Program-made: the position numbers and the translations under genes
Shown here: piece after piece, positions 32,916 to 44,239 of the stretch
How positions within the stretch are numbered: the stretch's first letter is position 1
Layout of the letters: the number at the start of each line of letters is the position of its first letter
Notes under the pieces: model-generated
Seen by the model: the letters and a program-made list of their open reading frames with translations, nothing else
Databases searched by the model: none
Told to the model about the DNA's origin: nothing
Assembly: GCF_003086295.3 (NCBI RefSeq)
Contig: NC_092046.1
Location: forward strand, 103,891,363-103,955,362
DNA length: 64,000 bases
Reading direction: 5' to 3'
Source: Arachis hypogaea
Lineage: Eukaryota; Streptophyta; Magnoliopsida; Fabales; Fabaceae

Positions 32916-33462
32916 TGGTGTTAGAAATTTAACTGGGTGATTATTTTCTTTTACATTTTGCTTGTGGATTATTGTAGAATTGTTTGACAATTAATATTAC
33001 TTCTTAAAGGGTTGCTTGCATGTTCAATTTAATACTTTCAATAACATATTTACCATGCATGCTATGTGTTTGTGAAAAAGCCCGTATGGCATTCCACATT
33101 ACTTTAAATTATTCTATTCTACTACTCTAATGCCTGTTTTTCACAAACCCCCTCTTATATTTTATTTATTAAATATAATTGTCAATACAAATAGATTGTT
33201 AGTTTGAAAGAGTTGATAATCAAACTTGGACATTTAATGCTTGATCTATGCTACTCAAGCCTTTGCCGGCATGCCAATAAACATCTTGCATTTAATTGCC
33301 ATCACATGCACTTGCTATATTTCCATTGATGAACTTTTCACATGTAGTCATGACCATGTGTTAACGACATCCTTCTTTACCATGCATTGATTATCACTCG
33401 TACTATCTTCTCCCTTGCTCGAACCCTTAGCTTTACATGTTACTTTCTTTTTCCTTTTTAGG
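32916..33462 (+). other. B2 spacer before third ORF
   Basis: AT-rich, no gene seen. It ends in a pyrimidine run and AG (33460-33461) directly before the third-ORF ATG, with the form of a 3' splice site. Confidence 0.5.
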
Positions 33463-34728
33463 ATGGCCACCAAGAAGGAAAAAGAGAAAGCTACTCCAAA
33501 ACCACCGGCAAGGAAAGGAACAAAAAGAGCACTAGTGGCAGAGCTATCTTCAACAGCAGTAAAGCCCTCAACAAAGCGAATCAAGAGGATCATCAAGGTC
33601 GATGAAAAAGAGAAAACTTTTCCAGCAAAGGACACTGCGCGGTTCACTAACTGCTACTATGAGCAGATGTTCCCCATCCTGGCTTAGAGAAACTATAGCA
33701 ATGTGTACCTTCTCATTCTTCCGACCCACATGATTGAATTTGTTGAGCCCCGCATTGAGCGAAGACAATGGGGATTCCTACGTAGACAGCCATGACAGGT
33801 TAACCTCTCATGGGTAGTTGAATTCTACTCCAATTTTTACATACCAACCATGCAGTCTGTCTATGTCCGTCAGAACCAAGTTCCCATAACAGAAGAGGTC
33901 ATTCAGCAAGCTTTAGATCCTCCCCCTACACCAGAAGGATTGGACGCATTCCAAAAAGCCTCATTCAAGCGCCAGACATATCAATTTGACTGGGATGCCA
34001 TTCTCAGAGTTATAGCACAACTTGGTAGCAGATGGATCTACGGATACCATCGATCTCGACCTAAGAGCATATTGGCTTCAGCACTCACCTTGGAGGCTTG
34101 AGTATGGGCACAGATTATGTCCCATTATATCTTTCCGAGCACTCACGAGTCCTGCTTCACCGCAGACATGGCTGTTCTACTCTGGTGTATCCTTACAGAC
34201 CAGCACCTCAATTTACCAAGACACATTCGACATGCTATGAGACACGTACAGATTGCAGGCAACCTACCTTTTCCCGCCTTGGTTTCAGATCTAGTCTCAG
34301 TAGCCGGAGTCTCCTACAGAGCTGGGGACACCAAGGCCATGATTCCACGGGATGATCAGTATGTCCCTAACGGGAAATATATCAGACCTCCAGCAGGCCC
34401 TACTAGCCGGCCTGCAGAACCGGCCGAAGATACTCCTTCTCCTTCCACATCAAAAGCACCTTTAACAAACCAACTGCTCCATCAGATACTTGAGAAACTA
34501 GACCAGCTTGACCGGAAAGGAAAACAAAGGGAGCACCGTAACAAGCGCCGATTTACATACCTCAAGGAGCTACTTGTTGGTAACCACCCACCTGAAGAAA
34601 AACTAGACACCCCGGACTCCACTTCATTTACAAGCACAAGGAGCCATGACGGTCCCGATTGTGGAAATGCTGCTACCAGCCCCCCTTTGTTCCTAACTGA
34701 TGGCATCGAGGACAGTGCCAAGCTTTAA
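33463..34728 (+). pseudogene. B2 third ORF (plant transposon protein-like)
   Basis: One frame of 422 codons from ATG 33463 to TAA 34726, broken only by in-frame stops at 33685 (GAG to TAG), about 33793 (CGG to TGA) and 34099 (CGA to TGA). The N-terminus is Lys-rich (MATKKEKEKATPKPPARKG), possibly nucleic-acid binding or nuclear targeting. The middle (ARFTNCYYEQMFPIL, then ILPTHMIEFVEPRIE) matches what I know as the Transposase_32-type domain of Athila elements. The C-terminus has a likely coiled coil (LLHQILEKLDQLDRK). No hydrophobic membrane segment stands out, so the env-like label rests on position only. Confidence 0.72.
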
Positions 34729-34739
34729 ATGTGGGGAGG
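34724..34739 (+). other. Second polypurine tract, B2
   Basis: TTTAAATGTGGGGAGG at the third-ORF stop codon. It is nearly the same as TTTAAGTGTGGGGAGG just before the 3' LTR, 1,469 bp downstream. B1 has the same pair at 40756 and 42218. Confidence 0.55.
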
Positions 34740-36192
34740 TCGGTCAGTACCTGACTTTCGGAGGTAATTTCTCTTTCTTAGCACCAATAGAATAGGATAT
34801 TTATTTAATTTTTCTTTTGTTTAGGATAGGATAAATTGTATAGTAATAGGTTATTTGCATGCATGTTCTAATTGGTTGAAAATCAATAAGTTTCTTTTTA
34901 AGATCCTATTTTTGAATAATTTCACTGATTTAAATCAAAACTTTTGTGTTAAACCTGTTTGGAAGTTGTATTTGGAACATAGTTAAAAGCTAGAACACAC
35001 AACCTGTGAGATTTGAGCTTAATTACATGGTTACATTATTTAACCATAAAATTTTATTCTTGTGTGTTTGCTTCTCTATGATTGTAATCTATATTTTTTT
35101 CCATCCTATATGTCCGATATTTAATGTGTTATATGCACGCATATGATTGAGGCCATTATTCTATTAACTCACTTATCCCAAATAGCCTACCCTTTCAATC
35201 ACCCTTGTTAGCCAATTTGAGCCTCTTAATCCTATTTGTTCTATATTTTACCACATCACTAGCCTTAAGCGGAAAAACAAGTAATACCCCAAATTGAATC
35301 TTTGGTTAGCTTAAGATAGAATTGTGTGTCAATAAAATGTGGGAAAATTGTGGGAACATGGGTTAATAAGGGAATGTGTTATATTTTTAATTTGATAAAA
35401 TAATGGAAATTTGGGTACCTACTCATGTGAAACTAGAAAAATTATAAATCCATGAGCATTGATAAGCTATGTTTATTTTTCTTTTTATAAAAAAAAATAA
35501 AAAATATTCAAATAATTAAGTAATTAAATAAATGAATAAGGGGACAAAATTACCCCAATGCTAAGTTAAGTTCGATAAAAATCAATGCATATGTGATACA
35601 AGTTAAGAGAAAAGTTGATGCATGAGTATGTAATACAAAAGTGGAAAAATTTTGGGTAGCTAGGCATGATTTAAGAAGAATACAGAGTATGTATAGGTAA
35701 GAGCTTAGCTTAATCAAGGATTCAATTTATAGCTCACTTAGCCATATATATATCCTCACCTTTACCTTGGCCCCATTACAACCTTGAAAAGACCTCATGA
35801 TGTTTGCATTGGTGCATTAAATACTTGTTGATTGGTTAGGTGAAGAACAAGGTTTAAAAAGCATGATTAGAGAGGAGTAGAGTGATTACCCTATACACTA
35901 GAGTGACTAGAGTGCATATACACCATCAGTAAGGGTTTAATGCTTAATTCTATGTTCCCTACTTTCATGAGCTATCTTCCTACAAGTTTACTTGTTTTTA
36001 CTGTATAATTTGAATTAGTGAAATATGATTTATTTTTGTCTTGAAGAACTTATTTATTTTTAACTAAGTAGGAAAAATCATTTTATCATATAGTTGCATT
36101 CATATGCATAAGTTGCATTGTATTGCATGAGTCTTACTTTTTCCTACTCATTTATTTTATCTCCTTAAGCTAAGCATGAGGACATGTTAATG
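34740..36192 (+). other. B2 3' non-coding region
   Basis: AT-rich, no credible ORF. B1 40772-42217 is an evident homologue with small indels. Confidence 0.6.
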
Positions 36193-36209
36193 TTTAAGTG
36201 TGGGGAGGT
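36193..36209 (+). other. Polypurine tract, B2
   Basis: TTTAAGTGTGGGGAGGT directly before the 3' LTR at 36210. Confidence 0.8.
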
Positions 36210-37697
36210 TGATAAACCACTATTTTATGGTTTATCTTGTGTTTAATTGAGTGGTTTCATCAAGTCTTCACCCACTTATTCATACTAATTGTATGATTTT
36301 ATAATTCCTTCCTTGTTTTGTTCTATGGTTGAAAACTTACTTCCTAGAGATCTTTAATTTGTGTATTTTAATTCTCCTTTATACCATTCGATGCCGTGAT
36401 CCGTTTTTTAAGTGTTTCAGGCTTTATAGGGCAGGGATGGCTTAGAAAATGGAGAGGAAGCTTGCAAAAATGGAAGGAATACAAGAAACTAAGGAGATGA
36501 TCAGCGAGCAATGACGCGCACGCATGGCTCACGCGTGCGCGCGACATGGAGAAAATTGCAGCGACGCGTGCGCATGCCTGACGCATACGCGCGGATTAGA
36601 GTCTGCACGAATGATGCGCACGCATGGACGACGCATACGCGTGACAAAAAAAATCACTGAATGACACGAACGCATGGATGACGCGTACACGTGACCTGCG
36701 CGATCTGCAGAAATAACAGAAAATGCTGGAGGCTATTTCAGGCCGCGTTTTGACCCAGTTTTCAGCCCAGAAACACAGAATAAAGCCAGGGAACACGTAG
36801 AGACTCAAGACATTCATTCACACATTGACACATTCTCATTAGGATAGTTTTTAGGTTTGCTTTACATTCATAGTTCATTAGTTTTATTGCTTTTGCTTTT
36901 GGATATTGAAGAGTCATTACCTCCGTTGAAGATACTATTCTAGTTTGTTTCCTTACTTGCTCTTTTATTTATTCCATATTCTTAATTCTTGTTTAGATTG
37001 GTAATTGGATTATTTTCATGGATTGTTAATGCAAAGGATTGCTTTTACTTTCAATTAATTTAATTTAATTTATCATGTCTTCTTCTTATATTTTTATGAG
37101 CGTTATATTTATATCGATAGAGTAGATTTCCTACTTGACATGGGGGTTGATTAAAAGGAGACACTTGAGTTGGAAGGCTTAAGTGCTGATTAAACTGGAA
37201 GTTGTTGGCTAGTTCTGTATTTACTAACGCTAGACCTTCCCAAGGGAGAGGACTAGGATTTGCGAATAAGAGTTATCTCAATCACTTGACTTTCCTTTAT
37301 TTAGTAAGGGTTAACTAAGTGAAAACAACAACCTTTTTGATACTACACTTAAGAGACCCCAACAAGGATAGAACTTCCAATTAATCATTCCCCCAGTCAA
37401 GGATTTTTATCTAGAATATTAATAATCATTCTTAGTTTTTATTGATTTAATTTACAATTATTTAATTGCTTATCACCCAAACTCAAACTCTCTTGGAAAC
37501 TCCTAATTAATAAATTAGCATCCTTTCTTGCAACTCATTGGGAGACGACCTGAGACTCATACTCCCAGTATTTTTATTCTATTTTTTGTGACACTTTTCT
37601 AAATTGGTGAGGCAGATTTTAGCAGGCTAAGAGCTATACTCACAATGCTGTTCTTACATTACAATATTTTAATTGGCCTAACTTCTGCCGCGCACCA
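36210..37697 (+). repeat. B2 3' LTR
   Basis: Partner of 24787-26259, ending CGCGCACCA before the duplicated target GGCTC. Word array at about 36510-36700. Its stem-loop has decayed (CTGAGA against TCCCAG). Confidence 0.92.
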
Positions 37698-37702
37698 GGC
37701 TC

Positions 37703-37912
37703 ATGCCAGGTAAACTGAGATCAAGATAGGAAGGTCCCTACAGAGTTGAGAAGGCAGAGCCATACAAAGTTATTCACCTGCGTCATCCTTCTAGCTCCAA
37801 ATTCATAAAGATCAACGGACATCGCCTAAAGCTTTATCATGGAGAAATGATAAAGGATCACAAAGAGCTAGAGGTTTTCCTCTTGAAAGACCCACTAATA
37901 AAAGCAGAATAA
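37703..37912 (+). pseudogene. B1 integrase, last part
   Basis: Continues the B1 integrase after the B2 insertion: PGKLRSR, then [24 protein letters not shown], ending at TAA 37910-37912. It joins exactly to 24786 once B2 and one GGCTC copy are set aside. A TGG to TAG-type stop lies early (CAAGATAGGAAGG where B2 has AAGATGGAAAGG). Confidence 0.85.
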
Positions 37913-37922
37913 GCTTGAAGAC

Positions 37923-37973
37923 CGTCCAACTTAAGGACGCAAAAGCAAAGTGCTAGGTAGGATAGAACCCACC
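37923..37973 (+). other. Two-hairpin module after pol, B1
   Basis: Hairpin I CGTCC/GGACG (37923-37927, 37935-37939) is intact. After the same 16-nt spacer, hairpin II is GGTAGG/CCCACC (37956-37961, 37968-37973) with one mismatch and a changed loop. It starts 10 nt after the pol stop. Confidence 0.62.
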
Positions 37974-38099
37974 ATGGTATGATCGTTCCGTTTCAGTCTT
38001 AGTTTTGTTTTATTTTATTTTACTTTATTTTCTTAAGTGACTCTTCTCATAATCTCTGCATATAGTCTGCATTTGCATTTGCATTCTACATATAAAAAA

Positions 38100-38645
38100 A
38101 TGCACGCGACGCGCAAGCGTCGCTAACTCGTCCGCGTCATATGTGCATTCGACACAAAGAAGAAAAGAAGCAGAGAGTCACGCGGGAGCGTGGCTAGAGG
38201 CGTGCCTTAGGCACAAACGTGCCCACGCGAACGCGTCCCTGACGCGTCCGCGTCATTTGAAAAATTAACCTCCCACGCATACGCGTCACCCACGCGCACC
38301 CGTCACCCTACAAAATCGACGTAAAGCGGTGTATGGCATAGAGTTATGATGGAGTGGGGTTGGAATGATGCTAGAAGCACAAACCCCATCACGCGTACGT
38401 GTCACCCACGCTTACGCGTCATTTTTTGACGTTAGACCATTCACGCGTATGTGTCCCCCACGCGCACGCGTCACCCAAAATTTTGGCAATGTGCGTAAAT
38501 ACAGAGAGTTGTGCGTACGCGAGGCTGCACTCGCTCCAATAGCATAAATCAGGTCACGCATGCGCGTCACCCACGCGTACGCGTCACCTGAAATTATCAC
38601 AAATCACGCGAAGGCGTGCTCCACGCGTCCGCGTCACATGCGACG
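38100..38645. repeat. Palindromic word array, B1 3' internal
   Basis: Many words of the form CACGCGTACGCGTC and GACGCGTCCGCGTC. It is homologous to 32156-32632 in B2 but with more copies of the perfect palindrome, for example near 38572-38585. Confidence 0.7.
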
Positions 38646-38654
38646 TGCAGTTTT

Positions 38655-38945
38655 ACTAGGTCAGTGCCAGATATCTTATCTTTTCTTCCCAATCCTAATT
38701 TTTTCCTCTCCCTTCTTATTTCTTTCTTCTTCCTTCTTTCTTCTTTATTCCTTCTTACTTCTTACTTTCTCCCTCCTTCTTCTTTCACTCTTAATCTTCA
38801 TCATCAAGGTTCTTTTCATTTATCTTCCCTTTTTTACTTTTCCATTATTATTTTTATTTATGTTTTCTTCTTCTTTTTCTTTTTCTTTTTACTTTTATTA
38901 TCTATGTTTTCTTTCTCTTTCTTTTTCTTTTTCTTTTTACATTCT
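38655..38945 (+). other. Polypyrimidine tract, B1
   Basis: C/T-rich stretch matching B2 32655-32915; TTC and TTTTC units dominate. Not coding. Confidence 0.6.
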
Positions 38946-39494
38946 TTTGATTGATGTTAGAAATTTAATTGGGTGATTATTTTCTTCTATAATTGCTTGT
39001 GGATTATTTAGAAGTTGTTTGACAATTAATATTACTTCTTAAAGGGTTGCTTACATGTACAATTTAATACTTTCAATAACATATTTACCATGCATGCTAA
39101 GTGTTTGTGAAAAAGTCCGTATGGCATTACGCATTTTTAAATTATTCTATTCTTCTACTCTAATGCCTGCTTTTCACAAAACCCCTTTTATATATAATTC
39201 ATTAAATATAATTGTCAACACAAATAGGTTGTTAGTTTGAAAGAGTTGATATTCAAATTGGGCAATTAATGCTTGATCTATGCTACTCATGCCTTTGCCG
39301 GCATGCCAATAAAAATCTCGCATCTTGCCTGAATATGCCCTTGCTATATTTCCATTGATGAACTGATCACATAGAGTCGCGACCATGTGATAAGAGTCAT
39401 CCTTCTTTACCTTGGCATTGATTATCACTTGTGCTATTCTCTTCCTTGCTATAACCCTTAGCTTTACATATTACTTTCTTCTTCCCTTTTCAGG
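38946..39494 (+). other. B1 spacer before third ORF
   Basis: AT-rich and homologous to 32916-33462. It ends CCCTTTTCAG then G, a good 3' splice-site form (AG at 39492-39493), directly before ATG 39495. Confidence 0.5.
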
Positions 39495-40827
39495 ATGGCC
39501 ACCAAGAAGGGTAAACAGAAAGCTACTCCCAAACCACCAGCAAGGAAAGGAACAAAAAGAGCACTAGCTGCAGAGCCATCTTCAACAGCAATAAAGCCCT
39601 CAACAAAGCGAGTCAAGAGGATCATCAAGGTTGATGAAAAAGAAAAAGCCTTTCCAGTAAAGGACAATGCGCGGTTCACTAACCGCTACTGTGAGCAGAT
39701 GTTCCCCATCTTGGCTGAGCAAAACTATAACAATGAGTACCTTCTCATCCTCCCAACCCACATTATTGAATTTGTTGAGCCCCGTATTGAGCAAAGACAA
39801 TGAGGATTCCTACGGAGATAGCCACGGCAGGTTAACCTTTCATGGGTAGTTGAATTTTACTCCAATTTTCACATGCCAACCATGTAGTCTGTCTATGTCC
39901 GTCAGAAGCAAGTCCCCATAACTGAAAAGGCCATTCAACGAGCTTTAGATCTTCCCCCTGCTCCAGAAGGATTGGACGCATTCCAAGAAGCGTCATTTCA
40001 AACGCCAGACATACCAATTTGACTGGGATGCCATTCTCAGAGTTATAGCACAACCTGGCAGCAGATGGATCAATGGATACCATCGATCTCGACCTAAGAG
40101 CATATTGGCTTCAGCACTCACCTTGGAGGCTCGATTATGGGCACAGATTATGTTCCATTATGTCTTTCCAAGCATTCACGAGTCCTCCTTCACTGCAGAC
40201 ATGGCTGTTCTACTTTGGTGTATCCTTACAGACCAGCACCTCAATTTACCAAGACACATTCGGCATGCTATGGGACACGTACAGATTGCGGGCAACCTAC
40301 CTTTTCCCGCCTTGGTTTCAGATCTAGTCTCAGCAGCCGGAGTCTCCTACAGAGCTGGGGACACCAAGACTATGATCCCACAGGATGATCAGATCATCCC
40401 TAACGGGAAGTATATCAGACCTCCAGTAGCCACTACTAGCCGGACTGCAGATTCAGCCGAAGATATTCCATCTCCTTCTATAGCACAAGCACCTTCAACA
40501 AACCAACTGCTCCATCAGATACTTGAGAGGTTGGACCGGCTTGACAGGCAACGAAAGCGAAGAGAGCACTGTAAGAAGCGCCGATTTACATACCTCAAGG
40601 AGCTGCTTGTTCGTAACCACCCACCTGAAGAAAACCCAGACACCTTGGACCCCACTTTATTGACCAACACAGGGAGCCATGACGGTCCCGATTGTGGAGA
40701 TGCTGCTACCAGCCCCCCTTTGTTCCTGACTGATGGCACCGAGGACGTGCCAAGCTTTAAGTATGGGGAGGTCGGTCAGTACCTGACTTCCGGAGGTAAT
40801 TTCTCTTTCTTAGCACCAATAAATTAG
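39495..40827 (+). pseudogene. B1 third ORF (plant transposon protein-like)
   Basis: Homologue of B2 33463-34728. The N-terminal 102 codons are open to TGA at 39801 (TGG to TGA): a Lys-rich start, then ARFTNRYCEQMFPIL and ILPTHIIEFVEPRIE. A 1-bp gain near 39993 shifts the frame. The C-terminal half is open from 40105 to 40827. It includes a likely coiled coil (LLHQILERLDRLDRQ). A 1-bp loss near 40747 makes it read past the B2 stop through the second polypurine tract. Confidence 0.72.
40756..40771 (+). other. Second polypurine tract, B1
   Basis: TTTAAGTATGGGGAGG at the third-ORF end, the counterpart of 34724-34739. Confidence 0.5.
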
Positions 40828-42217
40828 TTATTTTTCTTTTTTTTTAGGATAGGATAAATTGCATAGTAATAGGTATTTGCATGCATGTTCTATTTGATTG
40901 AAAAACAATATGTTTCTTTTTAAGACCCTAATTTTGAAAAATTTCACTAATTTAAAGAAAACTTTTTGTGTTAAACTTGTTTGAAGATTGTAATTTGGAA
41001 CATAGTTTAAAGCTAAGAACACACAACCCAGTGAGAATTGAGCTTAATTACATGGTTACACTATTTAACCATAAAAATTTTATTCTTGTGTGTTTGCTTC
41101 TCTATGATTGTGATCTATATTTTGTTCCATCCTATATGTGCAATGTTTAATGTGTTATATGCATGCATATGATTGAGGCCATTATTTGATTATTAACTCA
41201 CTTATCCCAAATAGCCTACCCTTCCCATTCACCTTTGTTAGCCACTTTGAGCCTTTTAAATCCCATTTGTTCTATATTTTACCACATCACTAGCCTTAAG
41301 CAGAAAAACAAGTAATACCCCAAATTGAATCTTTGGTTAGCTTAAGATAGAGATTGTGTATCAATTAAGTATGGGAAAACTGTGGGAACATGGGTTAACA
41401 AGGGAATGTATTATGTTTTTACAGTGATGAAATATTGAGAATTTGGTTCCCCACTCATGTGAAACTAGAAAAATTATAAATCCATGTGCATTGATAAAAG
41501 TTATGTTTACTTTTACTTTCAAAAAATCCAAAAATATTCAAGTAATTAAGTAATTAAATAAATGAATAAGGGGACAAAATTACCCCAATGTTGAATTTAA
41601 TGAAAAATCAATGCATATGTGATACAAGTTAAGAGAAAAGTTGATGCATGAGTATGTAAAATATGTAAAAGTGAAAATTTTGGGTAGCTAGGCATGAATT
41701 TAAAAAGAATATAGAGTGTATGTATAGGTAAGAGCTTAGGTTAGTCAAGGATTCAATTTATAGCTCACTTAGCCATATATATACCCTCACCTTTACCTTG
41801 GCCCCATTACAACCTTGAAAAGACCTCATGATGTTTGCATTGGGATATTAAATACTTGTGGGTTGGTTAGGTGAAGAACAAAGTTTAGAAAGCATGATTA
41901 GAGAAGAGTAGAGTGATTACCCTATACACTTGAGTGATTAGAGTGCACATATACTATCAGTCAGGGTTCAGTGCTTGATTCTATGATTCTCTGCTTTCAT
42001 GAGCTGTCTTCTTACAAGTTTACTTGTTTTTACTGTATAATTTGAATTAGTGGAATTTGAGTTATTTTTGTCTTGAAGAACTTATTTATTTTAACCAAGT
42101 AGACAAAATCATTTTAGCATATAGTTGCATTCATAAATAGGTTGCATTGCATAAGTCTTACTGTTCCCTACTCATTTATTTTATCTCCTTGAGCTAAAGC
42201 ATGAGAACATGCTAATA
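40828..42217 (+). other. B1 3' non-coding region
   Basis: AT-rich, homologous to 34740-36192. No gene seen. Confidence 0.6.
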
Positions 42218-42234
42218 TTTAAATGCGGGGAGGT
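42218..42234 (+). other. Polypurine tract, B1
   Basis: TTTAAATGCGGGGAGGT directly before the LTR at 42235. Confidence 0.75.
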
Positions 42235-43746
42235 TGATAAACCACTATTTTATGGTTTATCTTGTATTTAATTGAGTGGTTTCATCAAGTCTTCACCCAC
42301 TTATTCATATGATTTGCATGGTTTTACATTTTTCTTCCTAGTTTTATTCTATGGTTGAAAACTTGCTTCCTAGAGATCTTTAATTTGTATATTTTAATTC
42401 TCCTTTATACCATTCGATGCCGTGATCTGTGTGTTAAGTGTTGCAGGCTTTATAGGGCAGGAATGGCTTAGAAAATGGAGAGGAAGCTTGCAAAAATGGA
42501 AGGAACACAAGAAACTAATGAGATGACCAGCGAGCATCGACGCGCACGCATGGCTCACGCGTGCGCGTGCCTGATGCGTACGCGTGGATTCGAGTTTGCA
42601 CAAAAGACGCGCACGCGTGGACGACGCGTACGCGTGACAAGGAAATTCACCAAATGACGCACATGCGTGGATGACGCGTACGCGTGACATGCGCGATCTG
42701 CAGAATTAACAGAAAATGCTAGGAGCGATTTTGGGCCGCGTTTTGACCTAGTTTTTGGCCCAGAAACACAGACTAAAGCTAGGGAACATGCAGAGACTCA
42801 ACACACATTCACACATTCTCATTAGGATAGTTTTTTAGGTTTTAGATCTAAATCTAGAGAGAAATTACTCTTCCTCTAGGTTTTGTTTACATTCATAGTT
42901 TATTAGTTTTATTGCTTTTGCTTTTGGATATTGAAGAGTCATCACCTCCGTTGAAGATACTATTCTAGTTTGTTTCCTTACTCTTTTATTTATTTATTCC
43001 ATATTCTTAATTCTTGTTTAGAGTGGTAATTGGATTATTTTCATGGATTGTTAATGCAAAGGATTACTTTTACTTTTAATTAATTTTGAATCTCTATTTT
43101 ATTTAAATTATTATGTCTCTTTTCTATTCCAAACTCCTAATAACGAAGATGGTATCCATGTCAATAGAGTAGATTCCCTACCTGACATGGGGGTTGATTA
43201 AGAGGAGACACTTGAGTTGGAATGCTCAAGTGGTTAGTTAAATTGGAAGTTGTTGGCTAATTCTGTATTTACTAACGCTAGATCTTCCCAAGAGAGAGGA
43301 CTAGGATTTGCGAATAAGAGTTAGCTCAATCACTTGACTTTCCTTTATTTAGTAAGGGTTAACTAAATGAAAATAACAACCTCTTTATACTACACTTGAG
43401 AGAATTCCAACAAGGACAGAACTTCCAATTAATCATTCCCCCAGTCAAGGCTTTTTAATTTGAATCATATAAATTCCTTTTTAATTTTCATTGCACTAGA
43501 TTACAATTGTTTATTTTCTGTTATTCATCTCTCAAAACTCTCGGAAAACTCCTGATTAATAACTTAGCACCTTTTCTAGCAACTCGTTGGGAAACGATCT
43601 GAGACTCATACTCCCAGTATTTTTATTCTAATTTTTGTGACACCTTTCTAAATTGATGCGGCGGATTTCAGCTGGTTAAGAGCTATACTCGCAACGCTGT
43701 TCTTATATTACAATCTCTTAATTGGCCTAATTTCTGCCACGCACAA
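42235..43746 (+). repeat. B LTR shared by B1 and a following internal fragment
   Basis: Starts TGATAAACCACTATTTTATG after a polypurine tract, so it is B1's 3' LTR. It ends ACGCACAA and is followed at 43752 by a perfect PBS and gag, so it is also a 5' LTR. It belongs to the B1 subfamily. Word array at about 42538-42690. Confidence 0.85.
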
Positions 43747-43751
43747 ATTTT

Positions 43752-43769
43752 TGGCGCCGTTGCCGGGGA
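43752..43769 (+). other. PBS after shared LTR
   Basis: TGGCGCCGTTGCCGGGGA, an exact match to the tRNA-Asp complement. Confidence 0.88.
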
Positions 43770-43872
43770 GTTACAATTGTGTGCTAAATTATTAATTAGT
43801 GTACATATTTTTATTTTTATTTGCATATTTTATTTTATTTTCTTACCATGAGCTATATGTTTCTCTCATTGA

Positions 43873-44239
43873 ATGATGCGTTCATTGCCTGATCCGAGCT
43901 TAGCCACATTTGACCCTGAAATTGAAAGAACTATTTCACGTATTAGGCGAGCTCGATGTCGGTTAGCCTCTGAGGGTGGTGAAGTGATTGTTATCGATTC
44001 ACCAGTCTCATCTGAGGGCGAATCTGAACCGCCATCTGAGAGCGAAACAAGCTCCTTTACTACTGCTTCAGTTGATTCACGTGCAGATAGAATGGCAGCA
44101 CCTAGGAGGATTACTCTCTAGGAAGCTGGAGCTCCAGACTTTACACTGCAGCCGTATCAAGTGCATCATCCAACTCTGGCTGCAGATTTTGAACTAAAGA
44201 CTGCACTAATCAACTTGATGCCCAAGTTTCATGGCTTAC
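43873..44239 (+). pseudogene. B-type gag fragment cut by A2
   Basis: N-terminal gag in the same frame as 17250: MMRSLPDPSLATFDPEIE, then RRARCRLASEGG, to a stop at 44119 (CAG to TAG). It continues to FHGLL, where element A2 is inserted. The rest of this copy would lie beyond A2 and everything nested in it, outside the window. Confidence 0.83.

Larger units (their letters stand above)
24787..37697 (+). mobile_element. Element B2, complete Ty3-gypsy gag-pol element nested in B1
   Basis: 12,911 bp between perfect 5-bp duplications GGCTC (24782-24786, 37698-37702). LTRs at 24787-26259 and 36210-37697, PBS, gag, protease, RT, RNase H, integrase, two-hairpin module, word array, pyrimidine tract, third ORF and polypurine tract. 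Frameshifts and stops break every ORF, so it is not autonomous now, but all domains of an autonomous element are represented. Confidence 0.94.
15579..43746 (+). mobile_element. Element B1, Ty3-gypsy gag-pol element, twice interrupted
   Basis: Outer LTR retrotransposon: LTRs at 15579-17123 and 42235-43746, tRNA-Asp PBS, gag, protease, RT, RNase H, integrase, third ORF and polypurine tract. Solo LTR E (18518-20688) splits gag and element B2 (24787-37697) splits the integrase. The two LTRs belong together because both share a diagnostic CTAGAGAGAAATTACTCTTCC block that B2's LTRs lack. No target duplication follows 43746; a new PBS and gag follow instead. Confidence 0.87.

Noticed and set aside
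33463..34728. Third ORF as a true viral-type envelope
   Set aside because: No signal peptide or membrane segment is visible; only its position is env-like. The sequence fits the plant transposon protein family better.
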